Shown in pieces: positions 39,101-50,802 of a DNA stretch of 64,000 bases. Source of the stretch: Saccharina japonica (Eukaryota; Sar; Phaeophyceae; Laminariales; Laminariaceae); the NCBI GenBank assembly GCA_008828725.1, contig MEHQ01002044.1, positions 383,839 to 447,838 of the forward strand, in the 5' to 3' direction. The notes under the pieces were generated by a model that was not told the origin of the DNA, ran no database searches, and worked only from the letters and a program-made list of their open reading frames with translations. Position 1 is the first letter of the stretch. Each line of letters opens with the position of its first letter. A program made the position numbers and the translations under genes.

Positions 39101-42100
39101 TGTTGATTCAATTGCAACGGCGATAGTATTGAGTATTGTGAGAGTGCTTTCGACCAAGATGCCAACAACGAGTGGTCTGTTGGCTGCGAAGGCGGGTGGA
39201 GGGGCTCCAGACTACACAAAAACACAAACAAAAAAACAACCGCCGACATAAACTTGTGAAGGACAAGGGTAAGCATTAATCATTTCATCGTACTTAGAGT
39301 TCGGGAAGGGGGAGGACGAAGAGTGGGGGGTTGGCTGCTACTTGGGGTGTTGGGTGAGTAACTATTTTCGGAAATCGGAGACGACAAATGATACCTAAGA
39401 CATGCTTAAACCTTCTCTGTTTATCACTGCAAACATTATCCAGCTCTCCTTACAACAAAAATGCCCTTTAACCCCTTAAGAACCGGTCCCACGTTTTTGG
39501 CGACAAATTACTTGGAATTAGTGTGGGATAAGCTTTGCAGTTCTGAAAGGTGCAGTTCTGCACTACAGCAGTAGTAGTAGCAATCTGGGCGAAAAATTAA
39601 GAACCGTTGGGCTACCAATATAAAGATGAAACGTCCTTACATTTCCAACCAGAGTGGTGTTAAGTATGAAGGTTAAGCCTACGGTCCTGCGGCAATCACC
39701 TGCTTGTCGTGCTTCGTGAGTTCCTTGGCGAACACGTTGATCAGCAGCTCCGAGTCCTTTATGAAAGGGTGAGAAAGCAAGGGGGTTGACAAAAAGCGCG
39801 TGTCGCGTTTATCAGCACAGGCGACGGTCGCTCGCGCAGTTCGGGATGCTTACCTAACTACTGTAGTAGTTCTGTCTTTAAACTATTATACGTAGATATT
39901 ATCGCCTCTTTACACGCCTGACGCTATGAAATGCTTGGTAGTTGCTACCAGGTAAAACTTGTGCCATCTGTCTACGAGAAAAAATGTTGCTTGCCGGTCT
40001 TAACGAGAACACACGCTGACCGCGCTCTCACTTAATAACAATAGAATGAAGGCAAGAGCTGCCGCGCCGAACACCCTGGACAACACGACGCAACAACATT
40101 GCCGGGGAAATCAGAGCCATGGAAAATAATCGAGGGCCGCCAGCATCAAGCTTTGGGTTGACGAGTCTATTGCAGTCACCAATAATAATAGCCATTCACG
40201 TCGAGCTACGATACCTCGGGCTGAAGCCACCAAGTCGTCTTGCGAGGAAAGTCACTGGCACCTCTGAGTTTGATGCCATAACTTCCAGACGTGCTCACGA
40301 TCTCTGATTCACATTGAGACAACGGTACCCACCGTCCCTGCCTCCCTACTCCCCCCCCCCGCCAAAACTACTACGGTCATGCATGACATGAGTATCCCCC
40401 TCCTTCCCTCCCTCCCTCCCTCTCCTTCCGGCGGTGCAACTCCCTTCTCGCGGTTAGCCAAGTCTACCTTATAGCCCTCTCGCAACAAAAACACAAAAAA
40501 CGAACGAAAACAAACAAAAATGAAACCGGACATAAAAGCCAACACCGTAAAAAAACACGTACCAGTCCTAGTTTTTTTTTCTGACTCCGCACCGAGTCCG
40601 TGATATATAACCATAACTCCTTTTACCACTGCAAAACTGACCCTGCACTAATTCCAAGTAGTTTGTCTGCAAAAGCGTGGGTACAGGCGGTCCCAAAGGC
40701 CAAGGGGGATAGTTGACTTACAGAATCGGTGTTGATATGCCTCCCCTCAGCGAAGACGCTCTCTCTCAACTCCTTAATGTTGGTCAGGTTGCCGTTGTGC
40801 GCCAGGCAGACCCCGAAGGGGTAGTTGGTGTACATGGGCTGGGCCTCCTCCTGAACGAGCAACAAAAGTCGCCGAGAAAAAAAACGCGGCCGGCAATTTC
40901 ACACGTTATCTTCAGAAAACAAGGTCGAAAAAACAAGACGGCCGGCAGTTTTACACATTTGTTTTAGAAAAAAGGTCGAGAAAACAAGACGGCCGACAGT
41001 TTCACACATTTTGTTGACAAACAAGGCCGAGAAAACAAGACAGCCGGCCGTTTCACACATTTTTTTTGCGAAAACAAGGTCGACAACAAGACGGCCGGCC
41101 GTTTTACACAAGTTTTGGTAGAAAACAAGGTCGAAAACAAAAACACGGCCGTTTCACACATGTTTGGTAGAAAACAAGGTCGACAAAATCAAACGGCCGT
41201 TACATATATATATATTTCAAAACAAGACGGTCGTTTCAAAATTTTATAGAAATTGAGACAGCCGCTTCACAAAAAAAGGAAAAAACAAGACGGCCGTTTC
41301 ACACATTATTTTCAGAAAACAAATTTGAGAAAAAAAGACGGCCAGTCGTTTCACACACTATTTTTAGAAAACACGGTCGAGGAAACAAGACAGACGTTTC
41401 GCACACTGTTTTGATAAAGCAAGACGGGCCGCTTTACCAACGTTGTCTTTTTCAGAAATTCATCACGGGTTCACACTTTTTTTTACCAGAAAACGTCACG
41501 GTTTCACGTATTTCTAGAAAACAAGACAGCAGCATACACACAGAATAAAGAAGAGGAAGGCGGCAGTTTCACGCCTTTTTTCTTCCTGACACGGAACGGG
41601 CAGGTGGCATCCAGTAGATTTTACAACGTGTTCGGAGGGGTCTGAGAGGGTATACACGTAAGTAGCTCTTATTGGCCGGTAGGACCAATTCCGCGGGACG
41701 CCAAACGGCGTTGGAGAAGAAAAGGCGTCCTATTGAATGGCCGAGAAACGTTTTTGAAACCGTCAAACTTAACCCCTTAAGAACCGGTCCCCCGTTTTTG
41801 GGGACAAACTACTTGAAATTAGTGTAGGATCATTTTTTCCAGTTCTGAATGGGTTAATAAACTACCGTGCCGTTCGTCGGGGAGGCGGTCAATCCCGCGG
41901 TCGTTTCTCCCACCATGTATCACTATCATATCATATAAATGTACGGTGCTCAACGCAGTGAAAAGAGGTTCCGCAAAACCCATACGGACAAAAAAACATC
42001 ACGCCGGTTTGTTATTAATAGCAACTGTTTCGAGTTTAGAGGCACGTGTGATATCATACCGTGTCGTAACGGCAAACCAGTTCTACCGCCAATGAAGCGT

Positions 42101-45100
42101 GGCTGTTTCGTACGGTACAAATTACGAGTATGAATGAAGGTAGCTGCTTGTAACGGGCGGGCTTCGTGCAACAGCTGCGTCTAAAGCGTCTATCATTGCG
42201 CGGCACGCCGTTACACAAGCGGTATGCATCGCGATACAAATCGGCACGATCACGGGGGGGGGGGGGNNNNNNNNNNNNNNNNNNNNNNNNNNNNNNNNNN
42301 NNNNNNNNNNNNNNNNNNNNNNNNNNNNNNNNNNNNNNNNNNNNNNNNNNNNNNNNNNNNNNNNNNNNNNNNNNNNNNNNNNNNNNNNNNNNNNNNNNNN
42401 NNNNNNNNNNNNNNNNNNNNNNNNNNNNNNNNNNNNNNNNNNNNNNNNNNNNNNNNNNNNNNNNNNNNNNNNNNNNNNNNNNNNNNNNNNNNNNNNNNGG
42501 GGGGGGGGGGGGGGGGCAGGAAGGAGGCTTCCGCAGCCATTTCCCCTTTTCCCCGTCTCGTATACCTGGCATATATGTAAGACTTTGCGCGTATGAATCC
42601 GACAAAGCACCCGCAGGGCTAAACATTTCAACATTTCAACACTGCCCACAACGCGGATCAACAATATTTGGCGTTTTCTGTACTGCATCCTACCTTTGGT
42701 ATTTCTTTACAGGTCTAGCATAGGCGGCTTCGAGGGGGATTAGGTACTTCACACCTTCACGCGTTTTTGGGACCAAACTACTTGCAGTTAGTGTCCGATA
42801 TACTTTCCATTGGGAACAGGATTGCCGTAACGTTTACCGGTGGGTGAGGATGTAGGCGTCCCAAGCGAAATCAACGCATACCAAACTATTGACACACCTC
42901 GGACAGATCAGACAGATCATGATATATCTATCTACAGTAGATGATCTAGTTCCTCGCCTGCCGTTGTGAGAGGTTGTGCAGGATATAAATAGCACAGATC
43001 CAACCCAGGAAACATGTACTAGATAATGCAGGCTATATGTGCGGGTCCCACCCGGCAACATGAGCTAGATCATACAGATCATACAGATCATACAGATCAT
43101 ACAGATCATACAAGATCGGGAATATATCTGCCTTGAAAGACCTAGATCATAACGTGGGAATGATCTGGTGTATATCATCTATCTGATCTGTATGGTCTAT
43201 CTGATCTGTATGATCTATATATCTGATCTGTATGATGTATACCATCTGTCAGGGGTGTGAAACTACTGTATTGTACCAGGCGCATGTTTGCCTCCTGTGC
43301 ATATCAGTCGACAAAACCTGCCGTACCTGCAAGCCTGCGCCCCCGGCAGTGGGGTAACGGCAGTGAGCCAGCCCCATCCTCCCCCTCAGCTGCACCATGT
43401 GTTGTTGCTGGAAGACATCCTTGCAAAGCCCGTTGTCCTGGGAAGTAAGGTTTTTACAGCAGGCAGTCGATGGTCAGTACTACTGCTGCTGTTATAATAC
43501 TTTGAACAGTCCAGTATATGCTTAGTTGTTGTTATTAATCTCGCGTTAACTCGTAGCCACACACGAGCGAGCCGCGCGGTTACGACAATGCATATTAAGT
43601 CTAAAACTACAGGCAGGAAAACAAAATAAAAACACACCAGGTACTTCGTATAAATTGAAGCGGGTTTCAGGATGATAGCCAGTACTTTAATTACACCCCG
43701 GTCCGACTTAGTGGGCAAACAATCGCTGGTTCTCTGTCTGGAGTCTGGAGCAAAGCGTAGGTTTTCAATCTAGAGTCGGAAAGGTGTCCCTCCGCCCCCC
43801 TCTTACGCGTGACAGTCGTACGAGTAGTGAATATGAATCTCCACAGCACCAAAACTCGAAATGCAGTACGTAGACTAATGAAAATGCACCAGGTGTATTT
43901 TAGGCGTCTCCTACGAGTATAATATCCATGGAGATATCTCCTATGGCATACCTGGTACTTCACAGTGAATGTTCCTCCTGTCGTTGTACTCGTACCAAAA
44001 AGTTATTATTACTAGAACTTCGTTACGTACAATCCACACTGCTGCTATTCTCTCGAACGTGCGCTGCAAAGTACGTACTCGTATGATATGCAATATGAGA
44101 ACACGAGAGCACGAGAACACGAGAACACCCCGCGAAAAATGGTTGGTTGGGCTAAACGCGGAATGCGCAAGTAATCGCAACAAGAAGCAAACGAGACCGC
44201 TCATGCACTGCCTATGACATGGTGGCTGTTGCCTTGTAGTACATCTACAGCCACGGCATCTACCGGGTACGTATGTGTATGTATGCTTTAGACCTCGACA
44301 ATCGAAGCAGGGTCCGGCCGTAACCGTTTTAGTCTGTACAGAAACTTGAATCTACTGTAAACTGTAAGTGTACTTGCAAGTTTTAGGTCCACACAATAGT
44401 GGGAATGCAGTACGTAACCCCTTAAGAACTGGTCCCACGTATTAGGGGACAAACTACTTGGAATTCATGTTGGATATGTTTTTTAGTTCTGACCTTAAGG
44501 TGCCTTAAGGCCTGAACGGGTTAACTTAACCCCTTAACAAGTGCACTCACGATTCTTGGGACAAAAACACCCAGAATTAGTGTGGTAAACTGTTTGCATC
44601 ACGTATTCGTACGCAGTGTAAAGGTTAATGCTTGGGCAGCGCCGAGATGCGATAGATGGAACATACATGTTCCCGGAAACAATAAAATAGCGAGAGGGTC
44701 GATGGACACAAATATTAGCCCAACACCAAGTCACCTATGTATGAAGGTTCTGTTCAAGTTGAAGCAATCCAGAAGCCGCGAACAAACGCATGGCAAAAGG
44801 CATACTGTATTCGAAATTCGAACAACGACACAATAAACACAATGGGTCTGCCCTGCTGTGCACGGAGAACGCGCGAAAAGATGATGCACGAATGGAGTAC
44901 ACACGTCGCCCAATCCTTCACGGTCGCAAAACGTGCAACATTGCTTGCTGCGGCACGGCACTGCTGTGACACAGCAGCTCCAAGCTCTATCGTTCTACCC
45001 GCGTCGAAATAGAAAATATCGAGGGGGTCGAGTTCAAACAATACGGCACCCAGTGCCCGTGACGTTTAGACTGGCAGCATGCACAGCATACGCAGCAACA

Positions 45101-48040
45101 GGGACTAAATGGTTCGTCCTTCAGCGATAGAAACAGCACTATTCAATATTACTAGTACCGCAACAGCAGCAGAAACAGCAGCAGCAGCAGCAGCAGCGTA
45201 TATCGGTTCCTGAAGGTGTGCACAAGGAATATTAGATTCGACCGCATCGCACGATCTCCGTATACCAGTACAGCAGCCGCAGTGCATACGTCGTGACCAT
45301 CCATGTTAGCCATGTACGGCGGTGTATACCTGGTAACTGGTATGTATCAAATGTGCCTATCGAAAATGCCTAATCCACTATTAATAATCCACCCACCGTT
45401 TATTTTTATTTTGAGAGTCAAACTGAAATTAAAATTACGTTCGTACTTGTCTACATTTGTTGTATGAAATACTGTTTATCATACTTGGTACCGCCTGTAG
45501 TCGTTGCAATTCAGCCTATAATATTACTATTATTATTATTATTATTAGTGTCCTTACCAGGTACAAGAGTGACACCACGATAGCACGAGAACCACTTTCG
45601 GGACTTACTTGTGAGGCAATCAAAAGGGTACCAAAACATAACGAATTGAGCACCGGCCACGCATTGCAACCCAGCGCTGGTGGCGTAGACTTTAATAGGG
45701 GAATATACACTAAGCACCAAAACTACAGCTTAGTACTCGTAGTGCATTGGTACGCCGCACGGAGAAGTGCAGCTCGATTGAATGAGCATGAAATCATACT
45801 CGTACCACGGATCGCTCTCTGGCTCCCCCTATAAATAGACCCAAATGTATGTAAACCCTAGACCCTGGACGGTTGGCGAGGTCGCGCTTTTCATGTTTTG
45901 GGGTCGTTGGATCTGGGTCCCAAAATAGTCTAAGCCCTAAGGGTAGAGGGCCTCGAAACCGTTCGTCCGTACTTAAGTCGCGGGGATGTGGGGATGGTTC
46001 GAGGCCCGTACGTGGCCAAGGATATATCGATATATCGTGTTATCGTCTACGAGTACGCACATGAGCATGATATATCTACAGCACAGTAACTATCGTGATA
46101 TCTCAAGTACCGTAAACCGAAAATGCAGAAATCACGAAAACACTCCTGCTGTACGTATTATACATGCCAGAGGTACCAAATTCTTTGGAGCGCTCCGGTA
46201 GATTTTGGACCAATAGTCTACTGCTTCTACTGCAGCTGGTGCTGCTGCTGTCGTGCACCACTCACAGCAGGTCTCAATAGTTCGAGTGGTAGTCTACTAC
46301 TGGCTGCAGTCTACGGTTACAGCAAACCCAGTAGCGGTACAACAAACATAGGGTCGTCGGACATCGGCCTTCTTGCCCCCCGCCTCGCTCGGCCGTAACA
46401 CTTATTAATAGCCGTCGTGTTTACGGTGCTGTAATTATCAATGCGTGGCAAACGACTGCGGCAACGTGTCACATGATGCCATGATGACATCATGCGGGAC
46501 CGATAATGCGCCAGGAATATTAATGGAACACGTTTTATGGAGCACATGGTCTGCCGTAGCGGCCCTTGGACTACGAATTAATATAACACCGGTGCACAAT
46601 AGCAGAACGTACTGCCGCTGTGTATCTATGATGCCGTATGAACATGCTATCATATCTGACCAAAAGGTGTGTGAGTGCTACCGTCTGTCTGCACACGAGT
46701 GGGAGGGCCACATTTTCCATTGGGCCACAATAGCAGTACGTACTGCCGCTGTGTATCTACGATACCGTATGAATATGCTATCATATCTGACCAACAGGTG
46801 TGTGAGTTCTACCGTCTGTCTCCACGAGTGGGAGGGCCACATTCTCCATTGGCCCCTTCGGGTTTTATAGGGTTAGACATGGCATCAAATTTGATGTGTA
46901 CCTACGTACCAGGTACGAAGTACCAGGTACCTGGTATACACGCCAAGCACGACAACAAAGACCGATGCGTACGCCGTTTCGAAGCCGATCACCAACGTCA
47001 AGTGTTCGATGCTGCAATAAACCACAGCTGCTGCTGCTGCTACTGCTGCTGTACTACGAGTGAGGCACCGTACTGCTACCGCACCTTCCGCATGTAGAGC
47101 CGACGGGCCTCCGTGTCGCAGGTGACGATGCCAGCAGCGTCTAAAACGTCCACGAACATCAATCGCACCACACGGAGATCATCCAACGATCAAACGAACA
47201 TCAACGTTGACGACACACGAAACGGGAAAAGAGGACGTACCGGTATCGAAATCAAGTACGTAGTGCGTGATATGTACGAGCACGAGCACGAGCGGGGTTT
47301 CTTGCCGAGGGCAACACGGCTTACGCCTGCTGCCACATGGCGGTAGAGAAGAGGAGAAGCAATGTTGTGGCATGTTCGGTATGGTATCATACGCACCACG
47401 CACCACAGGCGATGCATTCGTTTTGGGTTTTGGTGACGCCGCCAGGTTATGGTTCGGAAAAGTCGCCGTAATTCGTACCAGTACACGGACCGCGTGAGGC
47501 GTGGATGGTGGATGGTGCGCTTGTTATTAATACAGTAGGACTCTAAAGTACGAGTAGCAAGGACTTCCAACTTCCAACCCGGCAAGTTACCCCCGCTAAG
47601 CAAGAAACGACTAGCACAAGGCCACAGGCCACCCACCATACATAGCACAACGCTGGTAGCATAACGTGTCCCTAGTGTCCTCACGAGGACATGGCTTCGT
47701 CACGGACACGCGGTACTGCTGTAGTGATCACAACAACGTCCGCGGAGCTGTTGGCGTCTCGCTGTACTCTGTACATACTGCTGCTGTAGGCCGTCCCTGC
47801 TGCTGTTCAACACGTATGCACGAATTGCACTGAGGTCCTTAGCTTGGAAATTTGAATTTCCACGTCGGCTCAGACTCAGGGGTTGTCTGTCTTTACGCTC
47901 AATCGTGGAGCTAGCCCTACTACACGGATTCTGAGGATCTGACCTTGTCCTCTGTGCTGGAGGGCGGTCAGAGAGTCGAAAAGCTCTTGGTTGGCGTGGC
48001 CATCGTGCTCAGCCAGCAGCAGGGCCACAATACCACACAT
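30145..48040 (-). CDS. purF: Amidophosphoribosyltransferase (glutamine PRPP amidotransferase), complete, 16 exons
   Basis: Catalyses PRPP + glutamine to 5-phosphoribosylamine, the first committed step of purine synthesis. Exons 5' to 3': 48040-47944, 47140-47085, 43437-43327, 40850-40722, 39756-39700, 38302-38222, 37685-37523, 36837-36676, 35487-35401, 34749-34674, 34407-34330, 33370-33265, 32531-32427, 31368-31256, 30844-30731, 30247-30145. They sum to 1638 nt, 545 residues plus stop, close to family length. Visible: MCGI with nucleophile Cys2; HRGQD at 29-33; HCRYPTAG at 76-83; AHNGNL at 105-110; [32 protein letters not shown] at 344-351; PRPP loop [13 protein letters not shown] at 374-386. 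The tail reads [16 protein letters not shown], as in E. coli-type enzymes without an Fe-S cluster and without propeptide. Because Cys follows Met directly, there is no transit peptide in this model; an upstream targeting exon is not seen. Two consecutive introns use GC donors. Confidence 0.95.
30340..30725. repeat. Degenerate ATTTCGATATTTCGATGTTTGG repeat
   Basis: Repeats of TTTCGATATTTCGAT in the last purF intron, between exons 15 and 16. Confidence 0.55.
31981..32106. mobile_element. Poly-G MITE (CATAGTAATCAGAAC family)
   Basis: Left end ATTACGGGGGGGGCGTAGTAATCAGAAC; right end GATCACTATGCTTCCCCGTAAT. It shares internal words (GGACCCAAGAAACACAG, CCCCCTATGTTTTCAC) with the copy at 21465. It lies in a purF intron. 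Confidence 0.6.
33568..33677. mobile_element. Poly-G MITE (CATAGTAATCAGAAC family)
   Basis: Left GCGGTAATCAGAAC and right GGGTTCTGATTACTGTGCCCCCCCGTG form the inverted repeat. The interior carries the family word GGGGGATACATG. A degraded relative ending TACTATGCTCCCCCGTAATATG lies at 38935-39035. Confidence 0.55.
33793..33880. mobile_element. CACTCTGGACGG-family MITE
   Basis: CCACTCTGGACGGGAATATA plus AGGA is mirrored by TCCTTACATTTCCGTCAAGA plus GCGGTG, an inverted repeat of about 26 bases around a 35-base centre. Related ends occur at 39627-39660, 49500-49540 and 61571-61630. Confidence 0.5.
34672..34673 (-). other. GC 5' splice site (purF intron after exon 10)
   Basis: On the minus strand exon 10 ends ATCAAGAACAG and the intron begins GCAAGCGG. 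Joining to 34407 gives [16 protein letters not shown], the expected conserved PurF motif. This is the second GC-AG intron in a row in the gene. Confidence 0.85.
35090..35310. repeat. GCAGCACATAC 10-base tandem repeat
   Basis: About 20 degenerate units of CAGCACATAC in the purF intron that starts with a GC donor (after exon 9). Confidence 0.6.
35399..35400 (-). other. GC 5' splice site (purF intron after exon 9)
   Basis: On the minus strand exon 9 ends ATCCCAATCCCAG and the intron begins GCAAGACA. Splicing here to 34749 makes [13 protein letters not shown], which matches the conserved PurF stretch. The next GT would add extra residues inside that conserved motif. AG|GCAAG is the usual context of GC-AG introns. 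Confidence 0.85.
35780..36175. repeat. Degenerate GACGAAACGGCAnnACGAAACCGTC repeat
   Basis: Units carrying GACGAAACGGC and AACCGTCGGATGAGACGGC, partly self-complementary, in the purF intron before exon 9. Confidence 0.5.
36545..36625 (-). ncRNA. tRNA-like sequence (pseudo-tRNA or SINE head)
   Basis: On the minus strand the order is TGGTCTAACAGG (A-box-like), a short helix AACAGG/CCTGTT, then GGGGGTTCAAATC (B-box-like) and an ATTTTTG run that could end Pol III transcription. The 5' and 3' acceptor strands do not pair and the anticodon loop is irregular, so a working tRNA is unlikely. It may be a tRNA pseudogene or a tRNA-derived SINE in a purF intron. Confidence 0.35.
36950..37505. repeat. 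Degenerate GAGTGAAAGCATC minisatellite
   Basis: About 35 units of 13-16 bases, for example AGTGAAAGCATCGAGTGAAA, fill the intron between purF exons 7 and 8. Long minus-strand open frames across it are repeat artefacts. Confidence 0.7.
37745..37940 (+). repeat. Dispersed repeat, inverse copy of 61215-61400
   Basis: Shares GTGCAAGCAATG..., CCTCACGGCGCTTCGCGCTTG and GGCATTGTAGGGAT in reverse complement with 61215-61400. Each copy has a poly-G or poly-C edge beside TGTACTCAT or ATGAGTA. A 3' fragment (CTACGGTCATGCATGACATG) recurs near 40370. It is an unknown, probably non-autonomous element in a purF intron. Confidence 0.55.
38464..38625. mobile_element. hAT-like (GGGTC)n MITE copy
   Basis: Starts CAGGGCTGTTCATGGGTCGG, holds GGGTC and GACCC runs around GATATATTGAAAATCTCCTGA, and ends GATCCGTGAAGAG. 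It lies in a purF intron. Confidence 0.6.
39469..39560. mobile_element. piggyBac-like MITE copy
   Basis: Starts TTAACCCCTTAAGAACCGG and shares the core GGCGACAAATTACTTGGAAT, TAGTGTGGGAT with the 41769 copy. The right TTAA end is degraded. Confidence 0.55.
40880..41575. repeat. Degenerate tandem repeat, 55-60-base unit
   Basis: About ten units of the form GAAAACAAGACGGCCG, TTTCACACATTTTGTT, AGAAAACAAGGTCGA. It lies in the purF intron between exons 3 and 4. Confidence 0.7.
41769..41857. mobile_element. piggyBac-like MITE, complete copy with TTAA flanks
   Basis: The element runs from TTAACCCCTTAAGAACCGG to AGTTCTGAATGGGTTAA, 89 bases. Its ends form an inverted repeat beginning CCC and are flanked by TTAA on both sides, the target site of piggyBac transposases. 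It lies inside a purF intron. Related copies are listed separately. Confidence 0.7.
42267..42498. other. Assembly gap between two poly-G runs
   Basis: 232 Ns with 13 Gs before and 18 Gs after. The flanks suggest sequencing stopped at a poly-G tract, perhaps a poly-G MITE. It lies inside a purF intron, so no exon is lost: all 16 exons are accounted for. Confidence 0.95.
42894..43258. mobile_element. GGACAGATC-family TIR element with ATCATACAG tandem core
   Basis: Ends CACACCTCGGACAGATCAG and CATCTGTCAGGGGTGTGA are inverted repeats. The interior has TGTGCAGGATATAAATAGC, ACAGATCCAACCCAGGAAAC and five tandem ATACAGATC units. It matches copies at about 160-490, 60724-60998 and (inverted) 21880-22185 and 25300-25645. 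Confidence 0.6.
44414..44524. mobile_element. piggyBac-like MITE copy
   Basis: Reads GTAACCCCTTAAGAACTGG, then the GGGGACAAACTACTTGGAAT core, and ends CCTGAACGGGTTAA. The left TTAA has mutated to GTAA. Confidence 0.55.
44526..44600. mobile_element. piggyBac-like MITE copy, abutting the previous one
   Basis: Starts TTAACCCCTTAACAAG two bases after the preceding copy and shares the GGGACAAAAACACCCAGAAT, TAGTGTGG core. The right end is unclear. Remnants of the same core also occur at about 23488-23535, 40630-40670 (inverted), 42762-42810 and 62330-62375 (inverted). Confidence 0.5.
46597..46856 (+). repeat. Tandem direct duplication, about 130-base unit
   Basis: Unit 1 (46597-46727) and unit 2 (46728-46856) share CACAATAGCAGAACGTACTG, CATGCTATCATATCTGACCA and GAGTGGGAGGGCCACATT with few changes. 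It lies between purF exons 3 and 2 on the minus strand. Confidence 0.7.
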
Positions 48041-50800
48041 CTCGACCCTTGCACGACGACTAGCTGATGAACGGAGATCGATCAAGTGTCACGATAGGTC
48101 CACAGATTTCCCTGTCGAGTGGTTCTCCAAGCCTCGGACTTCAGTACGGCGTGTAGCAACGCCGACGAGCTCCTCTGCTAACAGCAGCGCGCAAACAGGT
48201 GCGTGAGCAGGCACACAAAAATTGAAATCGGCAGTTCGATTTTCTGCCCCACTTTTCCTACTAGATACAGCCTGCCAATACTATAGCAACTCTTTCAAAT
48301 CGGTGACGCGCATCCGGCAGCCAATCAGCGATGAGTATTTTTCAGTGTTCCGGGAGTGCTTCGGGCGAAGCACAAAGAGGGTAAAGGTGCCACCCTGCGA
48401 TCCATCTTTGCGTTCTTGTTGACCCAAGGCAGTGAAATAACTTCCATCACCTAACTGCACAGGTGAGCGTCTTGTCCAACGCGTCTATTTCGATTTGCCG
48501 TTCACGTGTTAGGGGGCAGAGCCCGCCTTTATTCAAAAGTAGTGGCTTGATTGTTTCTAGCAGAACCCACACACGACGCATGATTTCGGATGTATCTGAC
48601 CCCCGGTATGGATAACTGAAAAACGTTAGTTTTGCGGATGGGGGATGAGGAAGGCCTCGCGCGTCGAGCGCCGGTCTTACTAGGAGAGCTACCCCACACG
48701 GTATGAGCAGATAATTCGCAATCCGGGTGGTTGTTCGCGATGTTACACGACACTTCGAGGGGCGTTCCGCGTTGTCCCATCGCGGCATTTTTTGAGGAGT
48801 CAACGAACGATGCCCACAATCGCGTTGCAAGGTAAAACCTGGTCGTGGTACAGCAGCAGTATACTTGCGATACCTTTTGGCACGCGCTTGAGCCGACCGA
48901 CCCAACGACGTGCCTTTGTCTATCTGAATACGTACGTAGACTATCAATAGTGCCCCCTGCCTGCTGTAGGGTTTGCGAAGTTGTCGTGCTGGCACCTTAG
49001 GCCGATCCTCTGTGTCCAACGAAGCTCCTGACATGTTTTTTTAATTCTGGGGATTTGTGACACATGTTTCCATATTGGCCCTTCCATATTCCATGTTTCG
49101 GGCTGAGCCGACCTGGCTTGGCGGTGCTTCGTGTTCCTAGACTGGTCCTAGGACTGCTCTCCGAAAACGTCGGCACGCTTACCTGTATACGAACAGCAGT
49201 GTGCGTACTCGTGCGCTGGGAAACGACATACCGGAACTCGTACGGAACACTGCTGCTATGATGAAGCTGCCGGTCGCGCATGCTGTAGCTTAATACTTGG
49301 TGAATGGTGAAGCCGCCGCCCTGCGTCCTGCTCCTGCACTCTCTTGGTTCGCCTTGACTGCCACGCGTCGCCTCGATTCTATTGCCACAGGTACAAACCA
49401 GCGCTCCTTTAGACTGGCTCTAATCTACTTATCTACCCTCTACCGCTCTATCCTCACATAAAAGAGATAAAGCAGCTTTTGTTAAATTATTCATAACTAC
49501 GTACAACGTGAACGATCCTTACATTTCCGGGCGGAGTGCTTGGTAAGCATTGATATCATTCGAGTACGAACATATCATAGGTATGATAATGATATGATAC
49601 GCGTAATCCCGTTTGCCCTTTTGCCTCTCGAAATCCAAAATGTAAAATCGGGTCGGACTACGTACGGCGGACGACGTAAATACTCGTAAAACATAAAACA
49701 CAGCAGTAGTATTATTAATACGAGTACTGCTGTAGTAATGCCTGTTGTTATGCGGGGGGGGGGGGTTTGGGGGGGGGGGGGGGGGGCTATTTGTTTCTGT
49801 TTCTGTGTTGCTACTTGTAGGCCAAACGGTATGAGAGCGTACATACGTGCATATTGTATAATGGTCACATGATCGCATGGGAATACGATGATCCCCAAGA
49901 TAAGCCATATCGCGGGTACAATAGTAATGGTAGTACCGGAAATAGTATAAGGAAATGCTCGAAGGCTTACATTCCCTCTGGAAATATCAACTAACAGTTG
50001 GAAACATGGAAATATCTTCTGCCGGAAATCTGCGCTATCGTGCTGTCGTATTGATATGGTGCCGCCGATATCTGCTGTACGGGACAAGTACGTATATACC
50101 AGGTGCGACTGTGTGTGCTAGTGTAGTATTAATAGTGTGATAGAGCAGCAACAGTACATGCTGATTAATAGCACAGGGCACAGGCCATGGAACGAGAAAC
50201 CTGACACCTGACTTGGTGAGGTTGCGTATATACCTGGTACATGTCAAGGCACCAGTACCATAAAGAGCGTTGAGTTTGCACAGTTTAGGGGTGCGATCGT
50301 TGTCCAGCGCTCGATTTTTCCAGAAAGGGCAAGTTGCTATTAATAACACCTTCGGAAAGATCTATTAATAACATACGTATCACTACGTACCGTTGTCGAG
50401 GAAAAGAAAACGAGAGCAAACCCTCTCGTATAGGTGATGGTGCTGAAAAACGATCGCACTGTGCGAACTCAACGCTCTATACGGTAATCAAGTACAAGGG
50501 CTCCGCTCCGCGGGTGGCTGACGCCGCCCGCTACGCTCGCGCAAGGAAACGGGCAGAAGAGGCTCATGATGTGTGTGTGTGTGTTCTTCACATTTAACCT
50601 TCCTTTCTACCCGTCGACATCCAGCACACCCAGTGTCCGTGCCGATTCTTGATCCTAAAAAGGTACCAGTTCTGTGGTCACAAAACTACGACACAGAGAT
50701 ACTACACTCAGTGCAGTAAGCAGAGCAGACAATGCAACGCCATATACGACAGGCAAGACCTACCCTGCTAGCAATCCAGGTGCATGCAAGAGAAAAAAAG
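48041..50800. other. Upstream flank of purF, no recognised gene
   Basis: No exon-like block with good splice sites is seen. A 195-codon minus-strand open frame (48447-49034) has no recognisable domain. It includes a poly-G run at 49753-49786 and part of a CACTCTGGACGG MITE near 49505. Confidence 0.5.
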
Positions 50801-50802
50801 NT

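Noticed and set aside
48041..48085. Extension of purF upstream of the Met-Cys start
   Set aside because: The longer frame begins at TTG, not ATG, and the enzyme needs Cys right after Met as its nucleophile.
48447..49034. 195-residue minus-strand frame upstream of purF
   Set aside because: No recognised family; the purF first exon already starts Met-Cys, so this is not needed as a leader. It may be chance.
50500..50597. Coding exon reading ADAARYARARKRAEEAHDV
   Set aside because: Similar to a stretch beside the LINE-RT fragment at 52020-52095; more likely a retrotransposon scrap than a host exon.
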